From Paraburkholderia phenazinium (GTDB lineage Bacteria > Pseudomonadota > Gammaproteobacteria > Burkholderiales > Burkholderiaceae), in NCBI RefSeq assembly GCF_900141745.1, contig NZ_FSRM01000001.1, forward strand, positions 3,038,001 through 3,102,000: DNA of 64,000 bases, read 5' to 3'. The position numbers and the translations under genes were made by a program. Shown in pieces: positions 1 through 12,471 of this stretch; position 1 is the first letter of the stretch, and every line of letters begins with the position of its first letter. A model generated the notes under the pieces. The model saw only the letters and a program-made list of their open reading frames with translations, was not told the DNA's origin and did not search any database.

Positions 1-1593
1 AACGAAGCCGCATCTGTCAGTCCCCACAATCCTTCCGACCTCTCCGGCCTGATCGACACGCACGACCGACCGCTCGCGCTTCTGAGCGTCGCCGATCTGC
101 GTGCGCTCGAAGTCAGCGCCGCGGCCGCGCTGCCGCCGCACGAACTGATGGCGCGCGCCGGCCGCGCCGCTGCGCTGTTCCTGACCGGGCAGATCGCGTC
201 GGCGCGCTCGAGCGGTTCTGCCGCGACGGTCTGGATCGTCGCAGGTCCCGGCAATAATGGCGGCGATGCGCTGGTGGTCGCTACCGAGTTGCATATCGCC
301 GGCGTCGCGGTCGAAGTCTGTATGCCCGTCGAAGTCAAACCGGAGGACGCCCGCTGGGCGCTCGGCGAGGCGCGCGCGGCAGGCGTCCCGATCAGCACGT
401 CAGCGCCCGATTCTTTCGAGCGCTACGGCTGGCTGGTCGACGGCATGTTCGGGATCGGCCTGACCCGGCCGCTCGAAGGCGTGTTCGCCACGCTTGCTCA
501 ACAGTTGTCACAACGTGCGAAGCGGCAAGGCCGCGTATTGGCGCTCGACGTGCCAAGCGGGCTCGATAGCGACACGGGCAATGTGGTTGGGTCCGGCACA
601 GGGGTGCGAGCCACGCACACGGTGACATTCATCGGCGCCAAGCCAGGACTCTTCATGGCTTCCGGGCGCGATCTGGCCGGCGCGGTGACCGTCGCGCCAA
701 TCGGTCTGGACACGACGGCCACAGTCGCCCGTACCGGCGGTGTACAACTGAATGCACCGGCACTGTTCGCACCGTACCTCCCTTCGCGCGATTTCTCGAC
801 CAACAAGGGCTCGTTCGGCAGCCTCGCCGTGGTCGGCGGCGACTCCGGCATGTGCGGCGCGCCGATTCTCGCAGCGCGCGCGGCGCTTCATTGCGGCGCC
901 GGGAAAATCCACGTGGCGCTGCTTGGCGCAGGCGCCCCGCCCTACGATCCGCCGCATCCCGAACTGATGCTGCACGCCATCGACGATCTGCCGCTCGACA
1001 AGATGGACGCGCTGGCGATCGGCTGCGGCATGGGTCATCGCGACCGCGCGACCCAGGCGCTGCACGACGTGTTGCCGCTCGACGTTCCTAAGCTGCTGGA
1101 CGCCGACGCATTGAACCTGGTCTCGAAGGATCCTGCGCTTGCCGCAAAGGTCGCCGCCCGCGGAGCAAAGGGCGATCCGTGCGTGCTGACGCCGCACCCG
1201 CTCGAGGCGGCGCGGCTGCTCGGCTGCGATGTCCCCACCGTGCAGCGCGACCGGCTCGCCGCCGCGCGCGCGCTGACCGCGCGCTTCGCCTGCGTCATCG
1301 TGCTGAAAGGCACGGGTACGGTGGTGGGCGCGCCGGACGGCCGGCTCGCTGTCAATCCGACCGGCAACGCCGCGCTCGCGACAGGCGGTACTGGCGACGT
1401 GCTCGGCGGTATCATCGGCGCGTTGCTGGCCCAGCGCTTGCCACCGTACGAGGCGGCGCTCGCGGGCGTATATCTGCACGGCCTCGCTGCCGATACGCTA
1501 ACAGCCCAGGGGGACGGCCCCGCAGGCTTGACGGCAGGCGAACTGGCGCCGATGGTACGCAAACTGCTGAACCGGATGTTCTATCCAGCCTGA
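1..1593 (+). CDS. nnr: Bifunctional NAD(P)H-hydrate epimerase / ADP-dependent NAD(P)H-hydrate dehydratase (5' truncated by window edge)
   Basis: Repairs damaged NAD(P)HX: the N-terminal YjeF_N domain epimerises R/S hydrates and the C-terminal carbohydrate-kinase-like domain dehydrates the S form using ADP. The frame is open from base 1 and reads family-like residues (SVADLRALE...LMARAGRAAA) before the first ATG at 148, so the true start lies upstream of the window and the first ATG is internal. Visible motifs are GPGNNGGDALVVA and ALDVPSGLDSDTG (epimerase half), then GSFGSLAVVGGDSG, TPHPLEAARLLG and NPTGNAALATGGTGDVLGG (dehydratase half, nucleotide and phosphate binding). The two-domain fusion is the usual bacterial form. 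It is followed by pgi on the same strand after 258 bp that contain a hairpin and a promoter-like -10, so pgi is probably separately transcribed. Confidence 0.95.
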   Translation, partial: NEAASVSPHNPSDLSGLIDTHDRPLALLSVADLRALEVSAAAALPPHELMARAGRAAALFLTGQIASARSSGSAATVWIVAGPGNNGGDALVVATELHIAGVAVEVCMPVEVKPEDARWALGEARAAGVPISTSAPDSFERYGWLVDGMFGIGLTRPLEGVFATLAQQLSQRAKRQGRVLALDVPSGLDSDTGNVVGSGTGVRATHTVTFIGAKPGLFMASGRDLAGAVTVAPIGLDTTATVARTGGVQLNAPALFAPYLPSRDFSTNKGSFGSLAVVGGDSGMCGAPILAARAALHCGAGKIHVALLGAGAPPYDPPHPELMLHAIDDLPLDKMDALAIGCGMGHRDRATQALHDVLPLDVPKLLDADALNLVSKDPALAAKVAARGAKGDPCVLTPHPLEAARLLGCDVPTVQRDRLAAARALTARFACVIVLKGTGTVVGAPDGRLAVNPTGNAALATGGTGDVLGGIIGALLAQRLPPYEAALAGVYLHGLAADTLTAQGDGPAGLTAGELAPMVRKLLNRMFYPA

Positions 1594-1636
1594 ACAGCTC
1601 GAGGTGCAAACCGGAGTCGGCGTTGCCGGACCCGGG

Positions 1637-1670
1637 TAGCGGGCGAGGCTTGTCCCGCCCAATCCCGCTA
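1637..1670 (+). terminator. GC-rich hairpin downstream of nnr
   Basis: TAGCGGG (1637-1643) pairs with CCCGCTA (1664-1670), and inner GGGCG/CGCCC arms can form a competing stem. No T-run follows, so this is at best a weak or Rho-assisted terminator in the nnr-pgi gap. Confidence 0.3.
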
Positions 1671-1693
1671 TCTGAATCCGGCGTCCAACTGCC

Positions 1694-1722
1694 TGCCCGC
1701 TTCGCGTCAAGGCCGCTATACT
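1694..1722 (+). promoter_or_regulatory. Candidate pgi promoter
   Basis: TATACT at 1717-1722 is a good -10 element. The -35 region about 17 bp upstream (TGCCCG) is a poor match, so only the -10 is convincing. It lies 130 bp before the pgi ATG. Confidence 0.3.
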
Positions 1723-1851
1723 GAAGTACTGCGCTGTCCGGCCGGGAACCGTTGCGAACCCGAAGCCCCGATAGCGCGCCCGAGCATCCCACCGGCTGCG
1801 CCTCGCGCGCACTGCCTTTCTTTCGTGCCCCTTCGTTAGACGGACGATCTC

Positions 1852-3474
<1,623 letters not shown>

Positions 3475-3495
3475 GTATGTGAACCCCGGTGTCGG

Positions 3496-3527
3496 GGCAG
3501 GCAGCGTCTCAGGCGAGACGCCCTGCC
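3496..3527. terminator. Hairpin between convergent pgi and ybbA-like genes
   Basis: GGCAGG (3496-3501), CA bulge, GCGTCTC (3504-3510), AGGC loop, GAGACGC (3515-3521) and CCTGCC (3522-3527) form a 13-bp interrupted stem over the end of the ATPase gene. No T-run is present on either side, so termination is uncertain. Confidence 0.35.
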
Positions 3528-4195
3528 TCGATCGTCACCGTGGTATCGCAACGGCGCGCGAGTTCGATGTCATGCGTGACGAGAATCAACGTCGCACCGT
3601 TGGCCCGGTTCATCTCGAACATCAGATCGATCACCGCATGGCCTGTGGCCGCATCGAGGCTGCCGGTCGGCTCATCGGCAAAGAGAATGGCCGGATGCGT
3701 GACAAACGCGCGCGCTAACGCAACGCGTTGCTGCTCGCCTCCCGAGAGCAGCTTGGGATAGTGACGCGTGCGCTGCCCCAACCCCACCTGTTCAAGCAAG
3801 CCGCGCGCTCTCGCTGCCGCATCGCGCGAACTGATACCGCCTTGCAACTCGAGCGGCAAGGTCACGTTCTCGAGCGCAGTCAGATGCGGCATCAACTGGA
3901 AAGACTGAAACACAAAGCCGACCGAGCCGTTGCGCAATGCGGCGCGCTCGTCTTCGCTCAACTCGGTGAGTTCTTGACCGAGCAGCCGAACCGACCCCGA
4001 GGTGGCGCTGTCCAAACCTGCAAGCAGACCGAGCAGCGTAGACTTGCCGGACCCGGATGCGCCGACAATCGCCACACTGCTGCCGCCTTCGATGGAAAGA
4101 TCGATATCATCGAGAATCGTCAGTTCACCCGTCGCATCCTTAACCCTCTTGCACAATCCCCGCACTTCGATGACTGGATCAGTTTTCTTTTGCAT
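3509..4195 (-). CDS. ybbA: ABC transporter ATP-binding protein, LolD/YbbA-like
   Basis: ATPase subunit of a MacB/LolD-type ABC system. The chosen start, the ATG of MQKKTDPVIEVRGLCKRV at 4195, gives 228 residues, typical for LolD/YbbA; the frame stays open further upstream but only as antisense of tesA. Visible are Walker A (GASGSGKST), a Q-loop region (FQSFQLMPHLTALENV), the ABC signature (LSGGEQQRVALARA), Walker B (ILFADEPTGSLD) and the switch histidine (LVTHD). In E. coli ybbA is also divergent from tesA, next to the permease gene ybbP; no permease gene is found here, so the membrane partner must lie elsewhere. The start codon overlaps that of tesA. Substrate is unknown. Confidence 0.88.
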   Translation of the reverse strand: MQKKTDPVIEVRGLCKRVKDATGELTILDDIDLSIEGGSSVAIVGASGSGKSTLLGLLAGLDSATSGSVRLLGQELTELSEDERAALRNGSVGFVFQSFQLMPHLTALENVTLPLELQGGISSRDAAARARGLLEQVGLGQRTRHYPKLLSGGEQQRVALARAFVTHPAILFADEPTGSLDAATGHAVIDLMFEMNRANGATLILVTHDIELARRCDTTVTIEAGRLA

Positions 4196-4901
4196 GGTGA
4201 GGCGTAGATTGAAAGTGCGCCTGGCTGCGCCGCGCGCCGCCGCTTTGAACACAGCCGCCGGCCTCTTCATGATGGCCTTTTCGGCAATACCGCTTGCGGC
4301 CCGTGCCGCCAATCCACCCAACGCAACCGTTACGGCCAGGCCGGTCATCATGGTTCTCGGCGATAGCATTTCAGCCGAGTATGGCTTGCCCCGCGATACG
4401 GGCTGGGTTGCATTGATGCGCCAGCGTCTTGCCAATGAGCGGATCGATTATAGCGTTGCAAACGCAAGCATCAGCGGCGACACGACAAGCGGCGGACGCG
4501 CCCGCATGCCCGAACTGATACAGCGCCTCAAACCGAGCATCGTGATCGTCGAACTGGGCGCCAACGATGCGCTTCGCGGCGTCCCCTTGCCGACCACCGA
4601 GGACAACTTGCGCACGATCGTCGAACAGGCACAACAGGCGCATGCAAAGGTCGTGCTGATCGGCATGTACGTGCCACCCAATTACGGCCCCGACTACACG
4701 CAAAAGTTCCACGGAGTCTACGAGCAGATCTCGAAGGACCTGCACGTTTCGCTCGTGCCGTTTCTGCTTGCCGGCATCGCGGATAAACCAGACATGTTTC
4801 AGGCGGATCAGATGCATCCGACCCAGCAGGCACAGCCCGTGCTACTTGACAACGTGTGGCCGACCGTCAAGCCGTTGTTGCGCACGGGTTCCTCACACTG
4901 A
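4194..4901 (+). CDS. tesA: GDSL-family esterase / acyl-CoA thioesterase I-like arylesterase
   Basis: Periplasmic SGNH hydrolase cleaving thioesters, lysophospholipids and aryl esters. All catalytic blocks are visible: GDSISAEYG (nucleophile Ser), the Gly in the SGDTTSGG region, GANDALRG (Asn) and DQMHPT (Asp/His). The ATG at 4194 is chosen because it supplies a basic n-region (MVRRRLKVR) ahead of a hydrophobic stretch ending FSAIPLAARA, giving a 40-residue signal peptide; a later ATG at 4269 would lack positive charges. No good Shine-Dalgarno is visible. Length is 235 residues, slightly long because of the leader. Divergent from the ybbA-like gene, with start codons sharing two bases. Confidence 0.9.
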   Translation: MVRRRLKVRLAAPRAAALNTAAGLFMMAFSAIPLAARAANPPNATVTARPVIMVLGDSISAEYGLPRDTGWVALMRQRLANERIDYSVANASISGDTTSGGRARMPELIQRLKPSIVIVELGANDALRGVPLPTTEDNLRTIVEQAQQAHAKVVLIGMYVPPNYGPDYTQKFHGVYEQISKDLHVSLVPFLLAGIADKPDMFQADQMHPTQQAQPVLLDNVWPTVKPLLRTGSSH

Positions 4902-5018
4902 CAAGCTACTTACAACTTGTTGCGAACGAGCGAGGAACGCGCACAGGGAAGGTCGATCAGACACTTTCGCTAACCGCGAAATCCGGCTCGTTTTTGAGCG
5001 CTTTTGTGAGGAGATGAC

Positions 5019-5360
5019 GTGAAATACTTACCGCTTATCGCTTTGACCGTGGCAATCTCTGCCTGCGCCGCTCAACCGCCGGTTGGCGTGCAGTCCGTGG
5101 GACAAAGCCAGCAACCTCCAGCAGCCGTCGCGCAATGTATTGCGCACAAGTGGGCAGACGGCACTCAACAGCAGGTCGTCTCGCAAGCTACCTTGGCAAA
5201 CAATCAGGCTGTCGACGTGTACGTGCCGGGCCAGCAACCGCCTAACGGCGCGGCCGCTGTGGTGCGTCCGGGTAACGGCACCGGCTCGTGGGTCGGCTTC
5301 CGCAGCGGTGGTGGCGGTGCGAGCAGCGACGCTACCAGCTCGATCAGCGCTTGCCTCTAA
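5019..5360 (+). CDS. Small lipoprotein of unknown function
   Basis: 113 residues starting at GTG 5019, preceded by a strong Shine-Dalgarno (GAGGAG, 5008-5013, 5 bases away). The N-terminus MKYLPLIALTVAISAC is a lipoprotein signal with lipobox ISAC, so the mature protein begins at Cys16 and is membrane-anchored. The mature part contains two further cysteines (QCIAHKWADG and the C-terminal ACL), a central beta-like segment (VVSQATLANNQAVDVYVPG) and a Gly/Ser-rich C-terminus. No enzymatic motif is seen. It stands alone between tesA and a bidirectional terminator. Real gene: high confidence; function: unknown. Confidence 0.8.
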   Translation: MKYLPLIALTVAISACAAQPPVGVQSVGQSQQPPAAVAQCIAHKWADGTQQQVVSQATLANNQAVDVYVPGQQPPNGAAAVVRPGNGTGSWVGFRSGGGGASSDATSSISACL

Positions 5361-5402
5361 GGCTCCCCTCAACAATGCCTCTGGTGAAGTTCGCCAGATA
5401 AG

Positions 5403-5431
5403 AAAAAACCCCGCAAATGCGGGGTTTTTTT
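5403..5431. terminator. Bidirectional intrinsic terminator
   Basis: CCCCGC (5409-5414), AAAT loop, GCGGGG (5419-5424), followed by seven T and preceded by six A. It serves the lipoprotein gene on the plus strand and ppiD on the minus strand. Confidence 0.9.
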
Positions 5432-5491
5432 GTGATTCGTTGAAAAGTGAGTGCGGCTTGCTGCTGGCACCGCGCGTGGACTTCAACTCAA

Positions 5492-7423
5492 TCAGTCGCC
5501 GCCCGCTTGAGCGCTATCCAGCGAGCCGTAGAACTTGATCTTCGAACGCGCGCGCAGTGCTTCGACATAAGCTTCCACTTCGGATTGCGCTTCCGACTGC
5601 GCGATCTCCTGCTGCGCGGCGACGAGACGGCGTGGATCAACCGGTGCGCCGGGCAACACCGCATTCACGCGATACACCGCATAGCCCGCATCACCCAGGT
5701 CGACACCCACGTAGGCCGGCAATTTCTGCGGGTCGGCCTTGTAGATTGCGCTCAATGCGGCGACTGGCAAGCCCTGCGCGTCATTGCGCGAGACCTTCAG
5801 CGGCGCCGCAAAACCGGTAGTCGCATTCGACTTCTGCAACTCGGCAAGCTTGGCGATGCCGTCCTTATGTGCCGCCTCATCGGCCTGTACGGCGATGACC
5901 TTCTGACGCACAGCGTCCTTGACGGTGTCGAGCGGAGGCACGGCCGCCGGCTTGTAGGCAGTGACGTGCGCAGCGATCAGCGTGTTGCTGCCGGCGTCGA
6001 TAGCCTGCGTGTTGTTATGCGCCTGCACCGAGTCGTTCGCAAATACCGCGGCGAGGAACTTCGCGTTGTTCAGCGGGCTCGTGGGCGGCAACGCAGGATT
6101 CGGCTGCGGCGTCACCGTTGCAGTCTGGATCTGCAGCTTGTACTTGTCGGCTGCCGGCTGCAGGCTCTTGGCCTTCTCGTACACCAACGACGTAAAGCCA
6201 TCTGAATCGTCGCTGAATGCCTTGGCCGCGAGTTGAGCCTTCAGGTCTTTGGCGATCGAATCCTTGACCGTGTCGAAGGGCTGCGTGACAGACGGCTTTA
6301 CATCCGTCGCCTTCAGGATCAGCAGGCCCACGTCGGTCGGCACGACATCGCTGATCTCGTCCTTCTTCAGCTTGAATGCAGCGTCGTCGAACGCCTGGCC
6401 ACCGGCCATCATGCCACGGCCGAAGTAGCCAAGATCGCCACCCTTCGAAGCCGAAGCAGGATCCTGCGAGCTCTCCTGGGCAATCTTCGCGAAGTCGTCC
6501 GGATGCGCCTTGACTTGCGCCAGCAGGGCATCGGCCTTCTGCTTTGCCTTGGCCTTGTCGTCCGCGCTCGCGTTCGGCGCTACGGAGACCAGGATCAGGC
6601 TCGCGCGCATCTGCGCGGCGGTCTGGTAGTGCGCGATGTTGTCGTCGTAGAACTTTTTCAGATCCGCGTCCGAGGGTTGCAGACCTGCGGCCAGCGCGTC
6701 CGGCGACATCACGAGGTATTGGATGGTCGCGGTGGCGGGTGTCGCAAAGTCGTTACGATGCGCGTCGTAGTACGCCTGCAACTGCGCGTCGGTCGGCTGG
6801 ATTTTGGCGAGATAGTCGTGCGGATTGAACGCGAGACTCTGTACTTCACGCTGCTGTTCGGCAAGCGTCGTCAGGTTCTGCGCCAGTGTCTTCGACGTGA
6901 AAGCGCTGCCCTCGATGCTGGCCGGCAACTGCTGCGTGGCCAGCGTATAGCGCACGCGCTCGTCATACTGATCGGGCGTCATGCCCTGCATGGCGAGCAG
7001 TTCCTTGTAGCGATTCACGTCGATCGAACCGTCAGGATTCTTGAGCGACGAAATCACCGGGTCGTTCAGCAACACGCGACGCACTGCGTCGTCGGATGCC
7101 GTCAGATGAAGACGTTGCGTCTCATCGTTCAGCACGCGCTGTTCGATCAACCCGTCGAGCAGTTGCTTGCGACGCTCGGGCGTGTCGAACATTTTCATGT
7201 CGAAATTCGCGCCGAGCATCTGACGTGCGCGGTCGAGTTGTTGACGCATCGCGTCGTCATACTCGGCACGGGTGATCTTGTGCCCGTTGACGCTGGCGAC
7301 GTTGGCGCTCTCGTCAAAGAAGCCACGGAAGCCTTGAATACCCACAAAACCCAGCCCCGGCACGATGACGAGGATGAGCATGAACATCATCAGGCGTTTG
7401 TGATTGCGGAAAAAATCGAGCAT
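5492..7423 (-). CDS. ppiD: Periplasmic folding chaperone / peptidyl-prolyl isomerase D
   Basis: Inner-membrane-anchored chaperone of the SurA/PpiD/parvulin group acting on newly exported proteins. 643 residues with a short cytoplasmic tail (MLDFFRNHKRLMMF), one transmembrane helix (about residues 12-33), a SurA_N-like region (about 40-180) and a parvulin PPIC domain (about 225-370) recognised by QDPASASKGGDLGYFGRG and the VVPTDVGLLILK strand. The C-terminal third (about 380-630) is the second SurA-like half. Length and domain order match PpiD (E. coli 623). It is the last gene of the minus-strand tig-clpP-clpX-lon-hupB block, separated from hupB by two tRNA genes and a tRNA terminator, so it needs its own promoter. 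Confidence 0.94.
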   Translation of the reverse strand: MLDFFRNHKRLMMFMLILVIVPGLGFVGIQGFRGFFDESANVASVNGHKITRAEYDDAMRQQLDRARQMLGANFDMKMFDTPERRKQLLDGLIEQRVLNDETQRLHLTASDDAVRRVLLNDPVISSLKNPDGSIDVNRYKELLAMQGMTPDQYDERVRYTLATQQLPASIEGSAFTSKTLAQNLTTLAEQQREVQSLAFNPHDYLAKIQPTDAQLQAYYDAHRNDFATPATATIQYLVMSPDALAAGLQPSDADLKKFYDDNIAHYQTAAQMRASLILVSVAPNASADDKAKAKQKADALLAQVKAHPDDFAKIAQESSQDPASASKGGDLGYFGRGMMAGGQAFDDAAFKLKKDEISDVVPTDVGLLILKATDVKPSVTQPFDTVKDSIAKDLKAQLAAKAFSDDSDGFTSLVYEKAKSLQPAADKYKLQIQTATVTPQPNPALPPTSPLNNAKFLAAVFANDSVQAHNNTQAIDAGSNTLIAAHVTAYKPAAVPPLDTVKDAVRQKVIAVQADEAAHKDGIAKLAELQKSNATTGFAAPLKVSRNDAQGLPVAALSAIYKADPQKLPAYVGVDLGDAGYAVYRVNAVLPGAPVDPRRLVAAQQEIAQSEAQSEVEAYVEALRARSKIKFYGSLDSAQAGGD

Positions 7424-7473
7424 GCGTTAAGGATGCCAAAAACAGAACGCCCGATATTACAACAGCGGGCAAT

Positions 7474-7500
7474 AAAAAAGGCGAACCGGAGTTCGCCTTT
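7474..7500 (-). terminator. Terminator of the tRNA-Val/tRNA-Asp unit
   Basis: GGCGAAC (7480-7486), CGGA loop, GTTCGCC (7491-7497). On the minus strand the stem is followed by TTTTTT (complement of 7474-7479). It lies 10 bp beyond the CCA end of tRNA-Asp. Confidence 0.85.
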
Positions 7501-7509
7501 CAAGGATAC

Positions 7510-7586
7510 TGGCGGAGTGGACGGGACTCGAACCCGCGACCCCCGGCGTGACAGGCCGGTATTCTAACCGACTGAACTACCACTCC
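7510..7586 (-). tRNA. tRNA-Asp (GTC)
   Basis: Read on the minus strand: 77 nt with a full cloverleaf, 5' GGAGTGG paired with CCACTCC, anticodon GTC in the loop CTGTCAC, T-arm GGTTCGAGTCC, and an encoded CCA end (7510-7512). Probably cotranscribed with the tRNA-Val gene 36 bp upstream. Confidence 0.98.
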
Positions 7587-7622
7587 TTATACTGCGTATG
7601 CACTGCATGCTGAACCGGGAAC

Positions 7623-7698
7623 TGGTGGGTGCTGAGAGGCTCGAACTCCCGACCTACGCCTTGTAAGGGCGCCGCTCTACCAACTGAGCTAAGCACCC
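7623..7698 (-). tRNA. tRNA-Val (TAC)
   Basis: 76 nt on the minus strand, 5' GGGTGCT paired with AGCACCC, D-arm TAGCTCAGTTGGTAGAGC, anticodon TAC, T-arm AGTTCGAGCCT and encoded CCA (7623-7625). First gene of the two-tRNA unit. Confidence 0.98.
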
Positions 7699-7799
7699 GC
7701 TCCGCGATTCTGCGTGATACCTCTCTACTACCTAAGTCGCGCCGCGCTCTTCAGCATTCTGAGCCTCCCGAAACGCACCACCCTTATGCAGCAAGTCGA

Positions 7800-8072
7800 T
7801 TAGTTTAGCGCATCTTTTAGTGCTTTGCCAGGCCTAAATTTGGGCACCTTGGCTGCCTTGATCTTGATCGCAGCGCCCGTGCGCGGATTACGTCCCGTGC
7901 GTGCCGTGCGCTTGCCAACTGCAAACGTGCCGAATCCCACCAGCGTCACCGAACCACCCTTCTTCAACGTGCCTTTGACGCCGCCGATCACAGCATCCAA
8001 TGCACGCCCCGCCGCCGCCTTCGAAATATCGGCCTGTTGTGCAATGTGATCGATCAATTCCGTTTTATTCAT
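7800..8072 (-). CDS. hupB: DNA-binding protein HU (beta type)
   Basis: Nucleoid-associated protein that bends DNA as a dimer. 90 residues from the ATG at 8072 ([20 protein letters not shown]), the canonical HU length; the open frame upstream is not family-like. The HU/IHF signature [21 protein letters not shown] region is intact and carries the flexible arm with the Arg-Asn-Pro tip that intercalates DNA. Shine-Dalgarno GGGGGTTGG lies just before the ATG. Position after lon matches the E. coli lon-hupB-ppiD order. A consensus promoter with an overlapping palindrome and a leader hairpin lie upstream. Confidence 0.97.
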   Translation of the reverse strand: MNKTELIDHIAQQADISKAAAGRALDAVIGGVKGTLKKGGSVTLVGFGTFAVGKRTARTGRNPRTGAAIKIKAAKVPKFRPGKALKDALN

Positions 8073-8107
8073 TCCAACCCCCGAGAATGTTTTTGGGCAA
8101 TCGTAAT

Positions 8108-8123
8108 GGCGCTTTATAGCGCC
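8108..8123 (-). promoter_or_regulatory. Leader stem-loop upstream of hupB
   Basis: Perfect 6-bp stem GGCGCT/AGCGCC with a 4-base loop, in the hupB 5' leader 36 bp before the ATG. It has no T-run on the minus strand, so it is not a terminator. A role in mRNA stability or translation control is possible but inferred. Confidence 0.4.
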
Positions 8124-8159
8124 GGGTAATAACGCAGCACGGCAAGGACGCCGAGCCAA

Positions 8160-8191
8160 CCAATTAGAATTGGCCGAAAGCCTTATGTCAA
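8160..8191 (-). promoter_or_regulatory. hupB promoter with palindrome over the -10
   Basis: Minus strand: -35 TTGACA (8186-8191, perfect), 17-bp spacer, -10 TCTAAT (8163-8168). The -10 sits inside a palindrome CCAATT-AG-AATTGG (8160-8173), a possible operator. The predicted start near 8156 leaves about 84 nt of leader before hupB. The gap between hupB and the end of lon (8073-8413) holds this promoter, the leader hairpin and the lon terminator; nothing else is seen. Confidence 0.75.
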
Positions 8192-8353
8192 GCGGGGTTG
8201 CGCCGGATTCGAGGGGACTTTGCGATCCGCTTTTATGACGAAATCTTGCGACTGGGCGCTGCGGCGCAAAACGACGGGTTGCATGCGACGCCATTAATCC
8301 AAAGAGTGGGACAACGAAGGCAAATGCAACGCCTTGTGCGACCTGCAGATAGC

Positions 8354-8380
8354 AAAAACCCGCGGACAATGCCGCGGGTT
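8354..8380 (-). terminator. lon intrinsic terminator
   Basis: AACCCGCGG (8357-8365), 6-base loop, CCGCGGGTT (8372-8380). On the minus strand the stem is followed by TTTTT (complement of 8354-8358), 34 bp after the lon stop codon. Confidence 0.85.
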
Positions 8381-8413
8381 TCTGTTGATGCGCAGACTCT
8401 GTTACGAGTTGGC

Positions 8414-10834
<2,421 letters not shown>

Positions 10835-10963
10835 TTCATTTCCCCATGAGTGGTATCAGTTCGTTCGATAGGTGAGGCCTGCAAAAACGATTACAAGGCC
10901 TCCGCGTGTGGGAAAAGTTCAGTGACTCCAAAGGAAACACAACCATCCTAACCCAAGATAAAC

Positions 10964-11000
10964 AAAAAAGCCGTTCACGTTGCCATGAACGGCTTTTTTT
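10964..11000. terminator. Strong intrinsic terminator after clpX
   Basis: A6, GCCGTTCA (10970-10977), 8-base loop, TGAACGGC (10986-10993), T7. For the minus strand it ends clpX transcription 20 bp after its stop codon, separating clpX from lon. Confidence 0.92.
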
Positions 11001-11019
11001 GCAAAACCTTTAAAGCCGA

Positions 11020-12291
11020 TCAATTCGAACCCGCAACCTTGGGTGCGTCTTCGTAGATCAGTAGAGGTTTACCGTCGCCGTCGATGACGTTGTCGTCGAT
11101 GATGACCTTGCTAACCCCTTTCATCGTCGGCAACTCATACATCACGTCCAGCAACGCCTGTTCCAGAATGGAGCGCAGACCACGCGCACCCGTCTTCCGA
11201 CGGATCGCCTTACGTGCAACCGCCTGCAATGCGCCAGGACGGATCTCGAGTTCGACGCGTTCCATGCTGAACAGCTTGTGGTACTGCTTCACGAGCGCGT
11301 TTTTCGGTTCGACGAGAATCTTCATCAGAGCAACTTCGTCGAGCTTGCCGAGCGTGGCAACCACCGGCAGACGGCCGATCAGTTCAGGAATCAGCCCGAA
11401 CTTGATCAGATCTTCCGGTTCCACTTCGCGCAGCACTTCGCCGGCGTCACGGTCCTGCTTGCTCTTGACGCTGGCCCCAAAACCGATACCCGTCTTTTCC
11501 GTACGGTCGACGATGACCTTTTCAAGGCCGTCGAACGCGCCGCCGCAGATGAACAGAATATTAGTGGTGTCGACCTGGATGAAGTCCTGGTTCGGATGCT
11601 TACGACCACCTTGCGGCGGCACCGACGCCATTGTCCCTTCGACCAGCTTCAGCAAAGCCTGCTGGACACCCTCGCCCGATACGTCGCGGGTAATCGAAGG
11701 GTTATCCGACTTGCGGCTGATCTTGTCGATTTCGTCGATATAGACAATGCCGCGCTGGGCCTTGTCGACTTCGTAGTTGCAGTTCTGCAGGAGCTTCTGA
11801 ATGATGTTCTCGACGTCTTCACCGACATAGCCGGCTTCCGTCAGCGTCGTTGCATCGGCAATAACGAACGGGACGTTCAGAAGGCGGGCGAGCGTCTGCG
11901 CGAGCAAAGTCTTACCGGAACCGGTCGGGCCGATCAGCAGGATGTTGCTCTTCGACAGCTCGATTTCGTCCTTCTTGTCGAGATGTTTGAGGCGCTTGTA
12001 GTGGTTGTAAACGGCCACTGCAAGAATCTTCTTCGCGCGTTCCTGCCCGATTACGTACTGATCGAGAATTTCGCGGATTTCCTGCGGACTTGGCAGATCG
12101 GACTTGGACAGGCCCGCTTCAATGCCCGCGCCTGCTGCTTCGTCACGAATGATCTCGTTGCACAGGTCGATACATTCATCACAGATGAATACCGACGGGC
12201 CGGCAATCAGCTTTTTGACTTCATGCTGGCTCTTGCCGCAAAACGAGCAATACAACAGCTTTTCGCTGTTAGAACCTTTCTTGTCCGCCAT
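11020..12291 (-). CDS. clpX: ATP-dependent Clp protease ATP-binding subunit ClpX
   Basis: AAA+ unfoldase that feeds substrates to ClpP. 423 residues. N-terminal zinc-binding domain with four cysteines (CSFC ... CDEC) that dimerises and binds adaptors, then Walker [13 protein letters not shown], pore-1 loop GYVG, Walker [11 protein letters not shown], the RKH-type loop in [10 protein letters not shown], and the sensor-2 region near the C-terminus ([13 protein letters not shown]). An IGF loop for ClpP docking is expected; KTGIGFGA is visible. Encoded 180 bp downstream of clpP, the usual order; the gap holds several small stem-loops including GGGCG/CGCCC with a weak T-run, so clpX may be partly uncoupled from clpP. 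Confidence 0.98.
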   Translation of the reverse strand: MADKKGSNSEKLLYCSFCGKSQHEVKKLIAGPSVFICDECIDLCNEIIRDEAAGAGIEAGLSKSDLPSPQEIREILDQYVIGQERAKKILAVAVYNHYKRLKHLDKKDEIELSKSNILLIGPTGSGKTLLAQTLARLLNVPFVIADATTLTEAGYVGEDVENIIQKLLQNCNYEVDKAQRGIVYIDEIDKISRKSDNPSITRDVSGEGVQQALLKLVEGTMASVPPQGGRKHPNQDFIQVDTTNILFICGGAFDGLEKVIVDRTEKTGIGFGASVKSKQDRDAGEVLREVEPEDLIKFGLIPELIGRLPVVATLGKLDEVALMKILVEPKNALVKQYHKLFSMERVELEIRPGALQAVARKAIRRKTGARGLRSILEQALLDVMYELPTMKGVSKVIIDDNVIDGDGKPLLIYEDAPKVAGSN

Positions 12292-12471
12292 AGATGTGTG
12301 AGCCTCCGGACACTCGATTACATGATACGCCGTTTGCCCCTGCCTCGCAGTTGGGGCGAATGAGCAAAAGCAGTGACGGCGCTTGCCGCAGGCGCTTGGA
12401 CGATTCTAATTATTTCACACCATAAACGGGCGTGTTCTCGCCCTCAAAAACGGGGCGAAAACCGCGCCGGA

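Noticed and set aside
6233..7567. Long plus-strand open frame opposite ppiD
   Set aside because: Antisense shadow caused by GC-rich codon use; Arg/Leu/His-rich product, no family motif, and ppiD on the minus strand is certain.
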